Assembly: GCA_021736785.1 (NCBI GenBank)
Contig: JAIPFF010000051.1
Span: 1-41,412, forward strand
DNA: 41,412 nt
Direction of reading: 5' to 3'
Source: Thiohalocapsa sp.
Lineage (GTDB): Bacteria > Pseudomonadota > Gammaproteobacteria > Chromatiales > Chromatiaceae
How positions within the stretch are numbered: position 1 is the first letter of the stretch; each line of letters opens with the position of its first letter. The notes under the pieces are model-generated. The model saw only the letters and a list, made by a program, of their open reading frames with translations. It had not been told where the DNA came from and ran no database searches. Positions 7,707 through 15,600 of this stretch are shown here, in pieces. A program made the position numbers and the translations under genes.

Positions 7707-8501
7707 ATGGAACAACTCCAAGACATCACGCTGACGCTGATACTGCTGACCTTCGTCGCCAGTTTTGCGGCCTGTTTCTTTTCCAGTCTCTCGGGCGGCG
7801 GTGCCGGCCTGATCCTGCTGCCGGTATTGCTGTTCACGGGGCTGCCGTTCATCAACGCCTTGGCCAGCCACAAACTGGCCGTGGGCTTCATCGGCATCGG
7901 CTCGACCTATCGCTATGTGCGCGAGCGGTTGGTCGATTGGCGGGTGTTCTGGTGGACGGCGATCGTGGGATTGCCCTTCGTGATTCTCGGCACGCGCTTC
8001 GCGGCCTCGGTTCCGGGCGAGGTGATGGAGCCGCTGGTCGGCGGCGTGATCATCGCCATGGTGCTGTTGACGCTACTGAAGAAGGCGGCGCCCGATGTCT
8101 TGGAGCCGCGGCGTCTGTCGCCCCGGATTCTGCTGATCGGCTCGCTGCTGCTGGTGCCGGCGGCGTTTTATTCCGGCTGGATTTCCGCCGGCAGCGGCGT
8201 GTTCACGACGTTCATTTACCTGTGGCTGATGCGCTACGATCAGCTCCATGCGACGGCCATGACACTCGCGGCCAACGGCATTTTCTGGAACGGCGTCGGT
8301 GCCTTGGCCCATGTCTTCATGGGGCATGTGATCTGGCCGTTGGCGCCGGGCCTGATCCTCGGTGCTCTGCTCGGCAGCTATTTCGGCGCCAGCTTCGGTA
8401 TCAAGCGCGGCAACCGCTTTCTGCGCGTGATGTTCCTCGCTACCGCGGCCGTTACCGGTGTGTTGCTGCTGTACCCATGGCTCGCGCAGCAGTTCGGTTG
8501 A
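7707..8501 (+). CDS. TauE/SafE family membrane permease
   Basis: A 264-residue polytopic membrane protein of the sulfite/sulfonate exporter family (COG0730, seven to eight predicted helices). The N-terminal [20 protein letters not shown] and the repeated half with [22 protein letters not shown] are the internal glycine-rich repeats typical of the family. The ATG at 7707 begins just before the first hydrophobic helix; the longer open frame runs out of purE and is rejected. The substrate cannot be read from sequence. In a sulfur oxidiser, export of sulfite or another sulfur anion is plausible but unproven. Confidence 0.85.
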   Translation: MEQLQDITLTLILLTFVASFAACFFSSLSGGGAGLILLPVLLFTGLPFINALASHKLAVGFIGIGSTYRYVRERLVDWRVFWWTAIVGLPFVILGTRFAASVPGEVMEPLVGGVIIAMVLLTLLKKAAPDVLEPRRLSPRILLIGSLLLVPAAFYSGWISAGSGVFTTFIYLWLMRYDQLHATAMTLAANGIFWNGVGALAHVFMGHVIWPLAPGLILGALLGSYFGASFGIKRGNRFLRVMFLATAAVTGVLLLYPWLAQQFG

Positions 8502-8516
8502 CCATGCGGCAGCGCT

Positions 8517-8541
8517 CGGCCTCCGAGATGCTCCGAGGCCG
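8517..8541 (+). terminator. Inverted repeat after the permease gene
   Basis: CGGCCTC (8517-8523) and GAGGCCG (8535-8541) form a 7-bp stem 16 nt after the TauE-like stop. There is no T-tract; a weak or Rho-assisted terminator is possible. The rest of 8502-8670 shows nothing else recognisable. Confidence 0.3.
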
Positions 8542-8670
8542 GTCGGCGAGCGCCAAGGGCGGGCTGCACCGAATCGGCCTTCGGGCTTAGGATGCCGGGG
8601 ATGCCGTGCAGCCAGGGTGCCGGTCGGGCGCTCGGCCGCCGGGCGCGATGCGCCGCTCTATCCGCGGCGT

Positions 8671-8757
8671 TCAGGCTGCCGCGGTCTCGAGCGCGGCCAG
8701 CGCCGGATAGCGCTCCACGTCGCCGGTGATGGCGCGGATCGCGAAGCGCGCGAACAT
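8671..8757 (-). pseudogene. crtA: Severed C-terminal segment of crtA
   Basis: In the same minus-strand frame as crtA, directly after the TAG at 8758-8760, 28 sense codons follow: MFARFAIRAITG, then DVERYPALAALETAAA and a TGA at 8671-8673. In CrtA proteins the conserved SEELFARF segment spans this junction (here SE-stop-MFARF). With the TAG read as an amino acid the protein would be 237 residues, close to the known family length of about 240. This segment therefore looks like genuine crtA coding sequence cut off by a nonsense codon. Confidence 0.7.
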
Positions 8758-9384
8758 CTACTCGGACAGCCAGTGTTCCTTGCGGGCCGCGATGGACGCC
8801 TCGTGGTGCGGCGTATGCCGATAGGCGAACTCGCGCATATGGTCCACGTCGGTCCAGATGCTGAACGTGGCCGGCGTGCGCAGCGGATGCTCGCCGAAGC
8901 CGATATGGTAGGCGCAGCCCGGCGCGTCGCGCAGATGGCGGCGAATCGCCGGCACGCTGCGCCAAAAGTCGCGCGTGTGTCCGCTATTGACGCGGGCGTG
9001 GGTGAGCACGGCAAAGGGCCGGTCGCCGGGCTTCTCGCGGGAGTAGTCGAACAGCGCGTCGCCGTCCCAGGTGCCGTGGCCGGACATGGGCTCGAGCTCG
9101 AAATGCAACTGCTCGATACTGGGCCCGGCCACCCATCGGTAGAGCCGGGTACGCCGCAGGGCCGGCATCTCGCGGGGGTCGTCGAGCGCGCTCATCAGGC
9201 AATAGGCGCGCAGATCCGGCACGATCGAAAAGCCTTCGCTGCCGCCGCATCCCATCAGGCGCACGATCCCGGCCGGCATGCCTTTACCGATGAACAGGCC
9301 CTGAAAGCCCATCCTGACGAAGGCGCCGAAGACGTGTCCGGGCGGATAACGGAAGAAGCTGAAGACGACGTGCTTCCTGAGCAT
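8758..9384 (-). CDS. crtA: CrtA-type spheroidene monooxygenase, truncated by in-frame TAG
   Basis: A 208-residue homologue of CrtA, the carotenoid oxygenase that adds C-2 keto groups to acyclic carotenoids such as spheroidene and spirilloxanthin in purple bacteria. Family features are a start into FSFFRYPPGHVFGAFVRMGFQG, then GCGGSEGFSIVPD and the C-terminal PATFSIWTDVDHMREFAYRH. It is divergent from crtI-crtB, which supports the assignment. The frame stops at a TAG inside the conserved SE-(E)-LFARF segment, and homologous sequence continues beyond it (see 8671-8757). Either the gene carries a nonsense mutation, or the amber codon is suppressed, or there is a base error. The truncated protein may not be functional. 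Confidence 0.8.
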   Translation of the reverse strand: MLRKHVVFSFFRYPPGHVFGAFVRMGFQGLFIGKGMPAGIVRLMGCGGSEGFSIVPDLRAYCLMSALDDPREMPALRRTRLYRWVAGPSIEQLHFELEPMSGHGTWDGDALFDYSREKPGDRPFAVLTHARVNSGHTRDFWRSVPAIRRHLRDAPGCAYHIGFGEHPLRTPATFSIWTDVDHMREFAYRHTPHHEASIAARKEHWLSE

Positions 9385-9385
9385 G

Positions 9386-9416
9386 ACAATTCACTCGGGT
9401 CGGATACGGGAATTGT
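9386..9416 (-). promoter_or_regulatory. Inverted repeat at the crtA translation start and possible -10 box
   Basis: ACAATTC (9386-9392) and GAATTGT (9410-9416) are perfect 7-bp inverted repeats spanning the crtA leader one base upstream of its ATG. On the minus strand TACAAT (9412-9417) could be the crtA -10 box. The repeat could act as an operator or as an RNA hairpin hiding the ribosome site; the evidence is positional only. Confidence 0.35.
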
Positions 9417-9556
9417 AGACGCGATGCCACCGCCGGCGCTCATCCGTGCGTCGGTTGCCGTGTCCCACCGCGATCTGTGCCCCATCCAATTGACAGAAGG
9501 CAATAATCGGCGATCGGGAACGTTGCGCACACTGGCGCCGTTTCGAGGGCTGCTGC

Positions 9557-9579
9557 TATACTGTCAAACATTCTTGACA
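9557..9579 (+). promoter_or_regulatory. crtI promoter with PpsR/CrtJ-type operator
   Basis: TATACT (9557-9562) is a good -10 hexamer, placing transcription start near 9568-9570. Overlapping it is TGTCAA-N6-TTGACA (9562-9579), which fits exactly the TGT-N12-ACA palindrome bound by PpsR/CrtJ, the aerobic repressors of photopigment genes in purple bacteria. Extra TTGACA half-sites lie at 9490-9495 and 9590-9595. No good -35 is present. The motif is seen directly; binding by a PpsR/CrtJ homologue is inferred. Confidence 0.6.
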
Positions 9580-9598
9580 TTTGAATTGGTTGACACTT

Positions 9599-11143
9599 GT
9601 GACTAGCGTTCCCCCGCGCTCTCCGGAGCACCTCGCCGGCACCTTGGCGACCGGCCCGAAATCCCACGCCGTCGTCATCGGCAGCGGCTTCGGCGGACTG
9701 GCGGCGGCGATTCGGCTCGGCTACCGCGGCTACCGCGTTACCGTGCTCGAGAAGCTCGATAAGCCCGGCGGGCGGGCCTACGTTCACGAGATCGACGGTT
9801 ACAAGTTCGACGCCGGCCCCACCATCATCACCGCGCCGTTCTTGCTGGAGGAGCTGTGGGAGATGTGCGGGCGGCGATTCGCCGACGACATCGACCTGGT
9901 CGCGATGGACCCCTTCTACCGCATCCGCTTCGACAGCGGCGAGACCTTCGACACCAACGGCGATGCAGACGCCATGCGCGCCCAAGTCGCCCGCTTCTCG
10001 CCCGGCGACGTGGCCGGTTACGACCGTTTCATCGAGGCCAGCAAGAAGATTTTTCAGGTGGGCTTTCAGGAGCTCGGCCATGTGCCGTTCACGCAATGGC
10101 AGGACATGGCCCGCATCGTGCCCAAGATGGTGGCGCTGCAGAGCTATCGCAGCGTCTACGCCATGGTCTCGAGCTACGTCAAGGACGAGCGCCTTCGTGT
10201 CGCGCTGAGCTTTCATCCGCTGCTGATCGGCGGCAATCCGTTCTCGGTCACCTCCATCTATACGCTGATCTCCTATCTGGAGCGCCACTGGGGCGTGCAT
10301 TCGGCGATGGGCGGAACCGGGGCCATCGTGCAGGGCCTGGTGAGCCTGATCGAGGGCCAGGGCAATACGGTGCGCATGAACGCCGAGGTTGCGGAGATCA
10401 CCGTCGATGACGGCAAGGCGACCGGCGTGCGACTCGCCGACGGCGAGCATATCCCGGCCCATGTGGTGGTCTCCAATGCCGATGTGGCCTGGACCTATCG
10501 CAACTTGCTGCCCGGTATCGAGCGCAAGCACTGGACCGACGAAAAGCTCGACAAAGCGCGCTATTCCAACGGGTTGTTCGTTTGGTACTTCGGGACCAAA
10601 CGGCAGTATCCGGACGTCAAGCACCACACCATTCTGCTGGGACCCCGCTACAAGGGCCTGCTCAAAGACATCTTCGACCGCAAGCATTTGGCGGACGATT
10701 TCAGCCTTTACCTGCATCGCCCGACCGCGACCGATCCGTCGCTCGCGCCCGCCGGCTGCGATACCTTCTACGTGCTCGCCCCGGTACCGCACTTGGACGG
10801 CGATGTGGACTGGGCGGTCAAGGCCGAGCAATATCGAAGCGCCATCTCGGCCTATCTGGCCGATACCGTGCTTCCAGATCTGGAAAACCAGATCACGGCG
10901 TCGCTCGTGACCACTCCCAAGGACTTCGAGCAGCGCCTACTATCCTTCAAGGGCGCGGGCTTCAGTCTGGAGCCGGTCTTGCTGCAGAGCGCCTGGTTCC
11001 GTCCCCACAACAAGAGCGAAGAGGTCGAGTATCTCTACATGGTCGGCGCCGGCACCCACCCCGGGGCGGGTGTGCCGGGCGTTATCTCCACAGCACGAGT
11101 CCTCGATACGGTGGTCCCAGATGCCTCTGTTTTTACAACGTGA
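9599..11143 (+). CDS. crtI: Phytoene desaturase CrtI
   Basis: An FAD-dependent carotenoid desaturase that converts phytoene stepwise to neurosporene or lycopene at the membrane. The N-terminal dinucleotide fold GSGFGG (28-33) with LEKLDKPGGRAY, and the C-terminal FAD segment YMVGAGTHPGAGVPGV, are diagnostic; the length of 514 residues is typical. The GTG at 9599 is chosen because the alternative TTG at 9581 would sit almost on the operator and only 12 nt from the predicted transcription start. The final 23 nt overlap crtB, so the two are translationally linked. The number of desaturation steps cannot be told from sequence. Confidence 0.94.
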   Translation: MTSVPPRSPEHLAGTLATGPKSHAVVIGSGFGGLAAAIRLGYRGYRVTVLEKLDKPGGRAYVHEIDGYKFDAGPTIITAPFLLEELWEMCGRRFADDIDLVAMDPFYRIRFDSGETFDTNGDADAMRAQVARFSPGDVAGYDRFIEASKKIFQVGFQELGHVPFTQWQDMARIVPKMVALQSYRSVYAMVSSYVKDERLRVALSFHPLLIGGNPFSVTSIYTLISYLERHWGVHSAMGGTGAIVQGLVSLIEGQGNTVRMNAEVAEITVDDGKATGVRLADGEHIPAHVVVSNADVAWTYRNLLPGIERKHWTDEKLDKARYSNGLFVWYFGTKRQYPDVKHHTILLGPRYKGLLKDIFDRKHLADDFSLYLHRPTATDPSLAPAGCDTFYVLAPVPHLDGDVDWAVKAEQYRSAISAYLADTVLPDLENQITASLVTTPKDFEQRLLSFKGAGFSLEPVLLQSAWFRPHNKSEEVEYLYMVGAGTHPGAGVPGVISTARVLDTVVPDASVFTT

Positions 11144-12176
11144 GCGTTGTTTCGCCGACCCGGCGGATCTCGCTGCCTGTCGCGAGCTGCTGAGCAACGG
11201 CTCGCGCTCTTTTTACGCCGCTTCTTTCTTTCTGCCCAAGTCGCTGAGTCAGCCCGCCTCGGCACTGTACGCATTCTGCCGCATCGCGGACGATGCGATC
11301 GACCTCGAGGCGGACCGCGACGCCGCGCTCGCGAGCCTGCGCGAGCGCCTCGAGCGCGTCTATAACGGCGACCCGATGCCCTATGCCGTCGATCGTGCCT
11401 TCGCCGGTGCGGTCGAGCGCTTCCATATGCCGCGCGAGCTGCCGGAGGCGTTGCTGGAAGGGTTTGAATGGGACGCCCAGGGCCGGGTCTACGAGGACAT
11501 GTCCGACGTCTACGACTACTGCGCCCGCGTCGCCGCCGCGGTCGGCGCGATGATGTCGTCGCTGATGGGCGTGCGCTCTCCACATGTGCTGGCGCGGGCC
11601 TGCGACCTGGGCTCGGCGATGCAGCTGACCAACATCTGCCGCGACGTCGGCGAGGATGCCCGCAACGGGCGCATCTACTTGCCGCTGAACTGGCTGCGCG
11701 AAGCCGGTATCGACCCCGAGGCCTTTTTGGCCAAGCCGGTCTTCAGCGAGGCGCTGGGCTCGGTGGTGCAGCGCGTGCTCGATGTCGCCGCGGATCTCTA
11801 TCGCCGCTCCGAGTCCGGGATCGCGAGGCTGCCGGTGGGCTGCCGGCCGGGTATCTATGCCGCTCGGCTGCTGTACGCCGAAATCGGCCAAGAAGTCGCG
11901 CGCAACGGCTATGATTCAGTATCGCGACGGGCAGTCGTGCCGGCGGCGCGCAAGGTCGCGCTGCTGAGCCAGGCGCTCGCCGTGACGCCCTTCCCGGGCG
12001 GACGCTGCAAGGCGCCTCCGCTGGACGAGAACCGGTTTCTGGTGGATGCCGTCGCCGCCGCGCCGCTGATGCCCGGCGAGGCCATGCGCAACCGTGGTCT
12101 CGAGGAGAAGGTCGTCTGGGTCTTGGATCTGTTCGAAACCCTGGAGCAGCGTGACCGGCTCGCCGCGACCCGGTGA
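11121..12176 (+). CDS. crtB: Phytoene synthase CrtB
   Basis: Condenses two geranylgeranyl diphosphates to phytoene, the first committed step of carotenoid synthesis. The 351-residue trans-isoprenyl synthase fold shows both Asp-rich Mg-diphosphate motifs: DDAID (57-61) and NICRDVGEDARNGRIYLP. The ATG at 11121 starts inside the last codons of crtI; the longer open frame from 11070 runs through crtI sequence and is rejected. A C-terminal extension after PVGCRPGIYAARLLY (VVPAARKVALLSQ and following) is usual in proteobacterial CrtB. Confidence 0.95.
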   Translation: MPLFLQRERCFADPADLAACRELLSNGSRSFYAASFFLPKSLSQPASALYAFCRIADDAIDLEADRDAALASLRERLERVYNGDPMPYAVDRAFAGAVERFHMPRELPEALLEGFEWDAQGRVYEDMSDVYDYCARVAAAVGAMMSSLMGVRSPHVLARACDLGSAMQLTNICRDVGEDARNGRIYLPLNWLREAGIDPEAFLAKPVFSEALGSVVQRVLDVAADLYRRSESGIARLPVGCRPGIYAARLLYAEIGQEVARNGYDSVSRRAVVPAARKVALLSQALAVTPFPGGRCKAPPLDENRFLVDAVAAAPLMPGEAMRNRGLEEKVVWVLDLFETLEQRDRLAATR

Positions 12177-12214
12177 CGGGAAGCTGTTCCTTCTCACCTA
12201 ACGGAGATTGAACG

Positions 12215-12568
12215 ATGCGCTACTACCTCGGTGCAATCTGCCTACTGTGGGGAGTCTGGCTGATCTATCGGGCGATTGCCCACCGCAAGCTGGTGATCGC
12301 CGCGCGCGAGCGTGCGGCCTCCGCCGGCACCGAGCAGCAGATCGATCCGGGTCTGGCGGCAATGGGGACCGCGATGCTGCCGTTCTTCGCGCTCTACGGC
12401 GGCTTCGCGTCGCTGCTGCTGATCGGTGGCTACTTCCTGTCCGACCTCTCTGCCTACGTGTCCATTCTCGATCTCGCCGGGCTGCTGGTGCTCGTCGCCG
12501 GTTATAGCCTGTGGATGATCATGCGCGCCGCCTACAGTAAGCTCGGGCTCGATATGTCGAGCGCCTAG
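12215..12568 (+). CDS. Small membrane protein downstream of crtB
   Basis: An unrecognised 117-residue protein with three hydrophobic segments: residues 3-20 (YYLGAICLLWGVWLIYRA), about 50-75 (AMLPFFALYGGFASLLLIGGYF) and about 82-103 (LDLAGLLVLVAGYSLWMIM). A short charged loop follows the first. A GGAG site lies 8 nt before the ATG, and the gene begins 38 nt after crtB with no terminator between, so it is probably cotranscribed with crtI-crtB. A role with carotenoids is only suggested by position. Confidence 0.7.
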   Translation: MRYYLGAICLLWGVWLIYRAIAHRKLVIAARERAASAGTEQQIDPGLAAMGTAMLPFFALYGGFASLLLIGGYFLSDLSAYVSILDLAGLLVLVAGYSLWMIMRAAYSKLGLDMSSA

Positions 12569-12580
12569 CGTCCTCTCCGA

Positions 12581-12605
12581 CGATGCCGGCCGCGTACCGG
12601 CATCG
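12581..12605. other. Perfect inverted repeat after the crt genes
   Basis: CGATGCCGG (12581-12589) pairs with CCGGCATCG (12597-12605): a 9-bp stem with a 7-nt loop, 13 nt after the small membrane protein gene. It has no T-tract, and a better terminator follows at 12638. Confidence 0.45.
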
Positions 12606-12637
12606 AACGGCGCCAACCCTGGCTGTGCCGAAAGGCC

Positions 12638-12664
12638 CCGAAGCTCCGGCTTCGGCTCCTTTTC
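12638..12664 (+). terminator. Intrinsic terminator of the crtI-crtB unit
   Basis: CCGAAGC-TCCG-GCTTCGG, a 7-bp stem with a tetraloop, followed by CTCCTTTTC. It lies 70 nt after the last plus-strand gene and just before the convergent STAND gene, where a terminator is needed. Confidence 0.6.
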
Positions 12665-12699
12665 GTTGAAGTCCGCTTCCCTGCCGTGCGTGGCCGCCC

Positions 12700-15600
12700 T
12701 CATTCCTGCGTCTCCTGCGTCTCCTGCGTCTGCGCGTCGCTGCTCGTGACCGGGTTATCGGCGCGGAAACGATAGGCCTCGCCGATCAGGGCGAGGCGGG
12801 CGCGGTCCGGACCCCAGCGCTCGGCGAGGTCTTGCGCAAGGTCGTGGTCTTCGGCCCAGATACGCCAAAGCACGGCGGCGTTCTCCCAGTAGGCGCCGGC
12901 GATATAGTGGCCGTCGGGACTGAAGTCCGCGGTTGCGACGCCGCCGAGGTCGGCCCGCAGCGGCAGAAAGGCGCTCGGCCGCGCCGGCGGCGTCCCCGAC
13001 GTCTGCGGCCGCGGCGTTTGCCAGACGCGGATGGTCCCGTCGCGAGATGCCGTCAGCATCCACCGCCCGTCGCCCGGACTGAATGCCGCCCGGTAGATGC
13101 GATCCTGATGCCCCAGCAGAACCGCCTGCGGATTACCGTCCAGATCCCAGACGCGCGCGGACTTGTCCAGAGACGCCGTCAGTACTTGCCGCGCGTCCGG
13201 TGACAAGGCGATGCTGTAGACGCGCCCGCTGTGCCCCTCCAAGTAGGCGCGCACACTGCACGGCCCGTCGGCGGTGACCTCGACGACGGCGGCTCTGTTC
13301 TGGTCGCCCGCGGCGCCGATCAATCTCCCGTCGGCCGAGATGTCGACATCGACGATGGGGCCGATCCCCACCTCCAAGACGCATGCCTGCCGCCAGGCGC
13401 CGGCGGCATCCGCGCGAAGCACCCGCAAAGTGCCGTTTTCGTCTCCGGTCACCACGGCCGCGGCGCCGGCGCCCAGATCGCCCACCGCGGCGGCCTCGAC
13501 CGCGGCACCGCCGTGGGCTAGTGCCGCACCGGCGTCGATCGGTGCGCAGCGACTCGGCGAGAACACCCGGACCGGGCGCCGGGTGTCGTTGGAGGTGGTC
13601 ACGAGCCAATCGGCATCGGGGCCGAACAGGGCATTGTATACCTGATTGCCGCCGTCGCTGCCGGCGAGCTGCAGCTCGCAGTGGGAGCCCGAGATCAATC
13701 CGTTGACGTTGACCCGGCCGTCGTAGCCCGCGGAAGCCAGCAGTTCGCCCGATGCGGAGAAGCGGACTTGGCGCACTCGCGCGTCGTGCTGGCGAAACTC
13801 CGTCAGCGGCTCCGGCACCGGCTTGTCGGCCGAGCGCTCGTAACGCCATACGCGCACGCCGCCGTCGAAGCCGGCGGTCGCGAGCAGCAGTGCGTCGCCG
13901 TCGGGTGCGACCGGGTCCGGTGCGGCCGTCGTGTCCAGGTCCCAGACGTGATCCGGGTGCGCCAGCTTGAATCCCAGGCGCGAGACAGGATCGACGCTCC
14001 ACAGCCGCACCGAGCCATCGCGCTCGGAGAAGGTGAGCACGCGCCCGCCGTTGCGGCTGAAGCGCGCCGTGCTCACGGCCCCGTCATGGCCGAGCACAGC
14101 GGCCTGCTTGCCGGTCTCCAGGCCCCAGAGCCGGGCTGTACGATCCAGCGATGCGGTCAGCACCAAGTGCTCGTCGGACAGGCCGGGGTGGTCGCCGGGG
14201 CCGATCGCCACCTGACCGACGCTGAGGGAATGGTTACCGAGCACCACCGCTTGTCGGTCGCCGTCCAGCGACCACCGCACCACCTGTCCCTCGTCGTCGA
14301 CGGCGACCAGAAAATCTCCCCCGGGTGCGAACGCGACGTCGCGCACCGCGGTGCGATGGATCTTGAAGCTGCGCCCGCCGATTTTGCTCTCGGCGAGAGC
14401 CGCGATCGGGGTGCCGTCGCCGCGATAGAGGCGCACGCGCTCGTCGACCGCGGCAATGGCGATGTGCTCGCCGGCGGCATCGAAGACGGCGTTGTTGAAC
14501 GGACGCCCCAGCGGACCATCCGAAGGCAGCGAGAAGCGGATCGCGGATCGCTGCAGGTCGATCGCATGCGTTCGGCCCGCCGCCGACGCGCTCAGCAGGA
14601 CGGTGCTGTCGGGCGAAAAGGATAGCCCCCGGATTTCGCCCTCGCGCAGTTCCAAATCGAGCAGGACGCGGCCCGGCAGTGCCAAATCGACCACGCAAAC
14701 GCTCTGCCGGTCGCCGCCGAGGTCGCGCGCCACCGCCAGCAGGCGGCGCTCTGGATCGAGCGCGTAGACCGCCCCCGGCGCGCTCCCGCACGGATACAGC
14801 GCGGGCGCATCGTCGGCAGCGGGCAGGCGCCAAATGCCGTCGCGGCCGATGCCGAAGACCTGATCGTCATCGCCGATGATCAGCGTGTGCAGTCCGAGCG
14901 CGTCGCCGTCGAGCTCATGCTCGAGCGCGAAGCGCCCTCTTGCCAAGCGCCACAGCACGGGGCCGCGCGTCGCGTCGATGGTGGCGAGCAGGGAGCCGTC
15001 GGCGCTGAAGCCCGGCCGGTAGGGCTGGTCGGGCGCCGGCCCGCGGGTGTGCTCCATCGCCAGCAGCCGGTTGCTGCTGAACGCGTTGCTCAGTGTCTGC
15101 ACGGCCTGTTGCGGCAGATCGCGGCCTGCATCGATTGCGTTGGCCACCGCCTGCGGCGTATTCCCCCGCGCGATGAAAATGTCCGCCTCCTTGAGCTTGC
15201 TGCGGTGCAGGTTGATCCGCGCCTCCTGCGAGGCGTTCAGCGCGAGCCAGGCGGCAATGGTGGCCGCGGCGAGCAGCGAGAGCAGAATCAGCCCCGTGAG
15301 ACGTACCAGCCGGTTGCGCCGGCGAACGAAGCGAAGATTGGCCGCGGACTGCTCCAGGAACTCCCGCTCCAGATCCTCCAACTCGTCGCCCGCGGCCTCC
15401 ATGAGGTCGAGCGCTTGGGCGTAGCCGACCTCGCGGTAGAGATACTCGCGGTTGCAATCGGTGCGTTTCCACAGCTGGGCTTGGCGCGTGAGCTGAGAGC
15501 GCAGCTGCAGCAGACGCCGGTTCTCGGGCTGCGCCACCCACTCGCTGACCGGCTGCCAGCGCTCGATCAGGATCGGGTGAATGAAGCCGGCCACCGGTTG

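Noticed and set aside
9581-9598. TTG start for crtI six codons upstream of GTG 9599
   Set aside because: It would lie one base from the operator palindrome and only about 12 nt after the predicted transcription start, with no ribosome site. The GTG is more credible.
12830-15150. Repeated DNA that might be a repeat array
   Set aside because: The periodicity comes from WD40 blades in one long reading frame. The copies are too diverged and too long for a CRISPR or satellite array.
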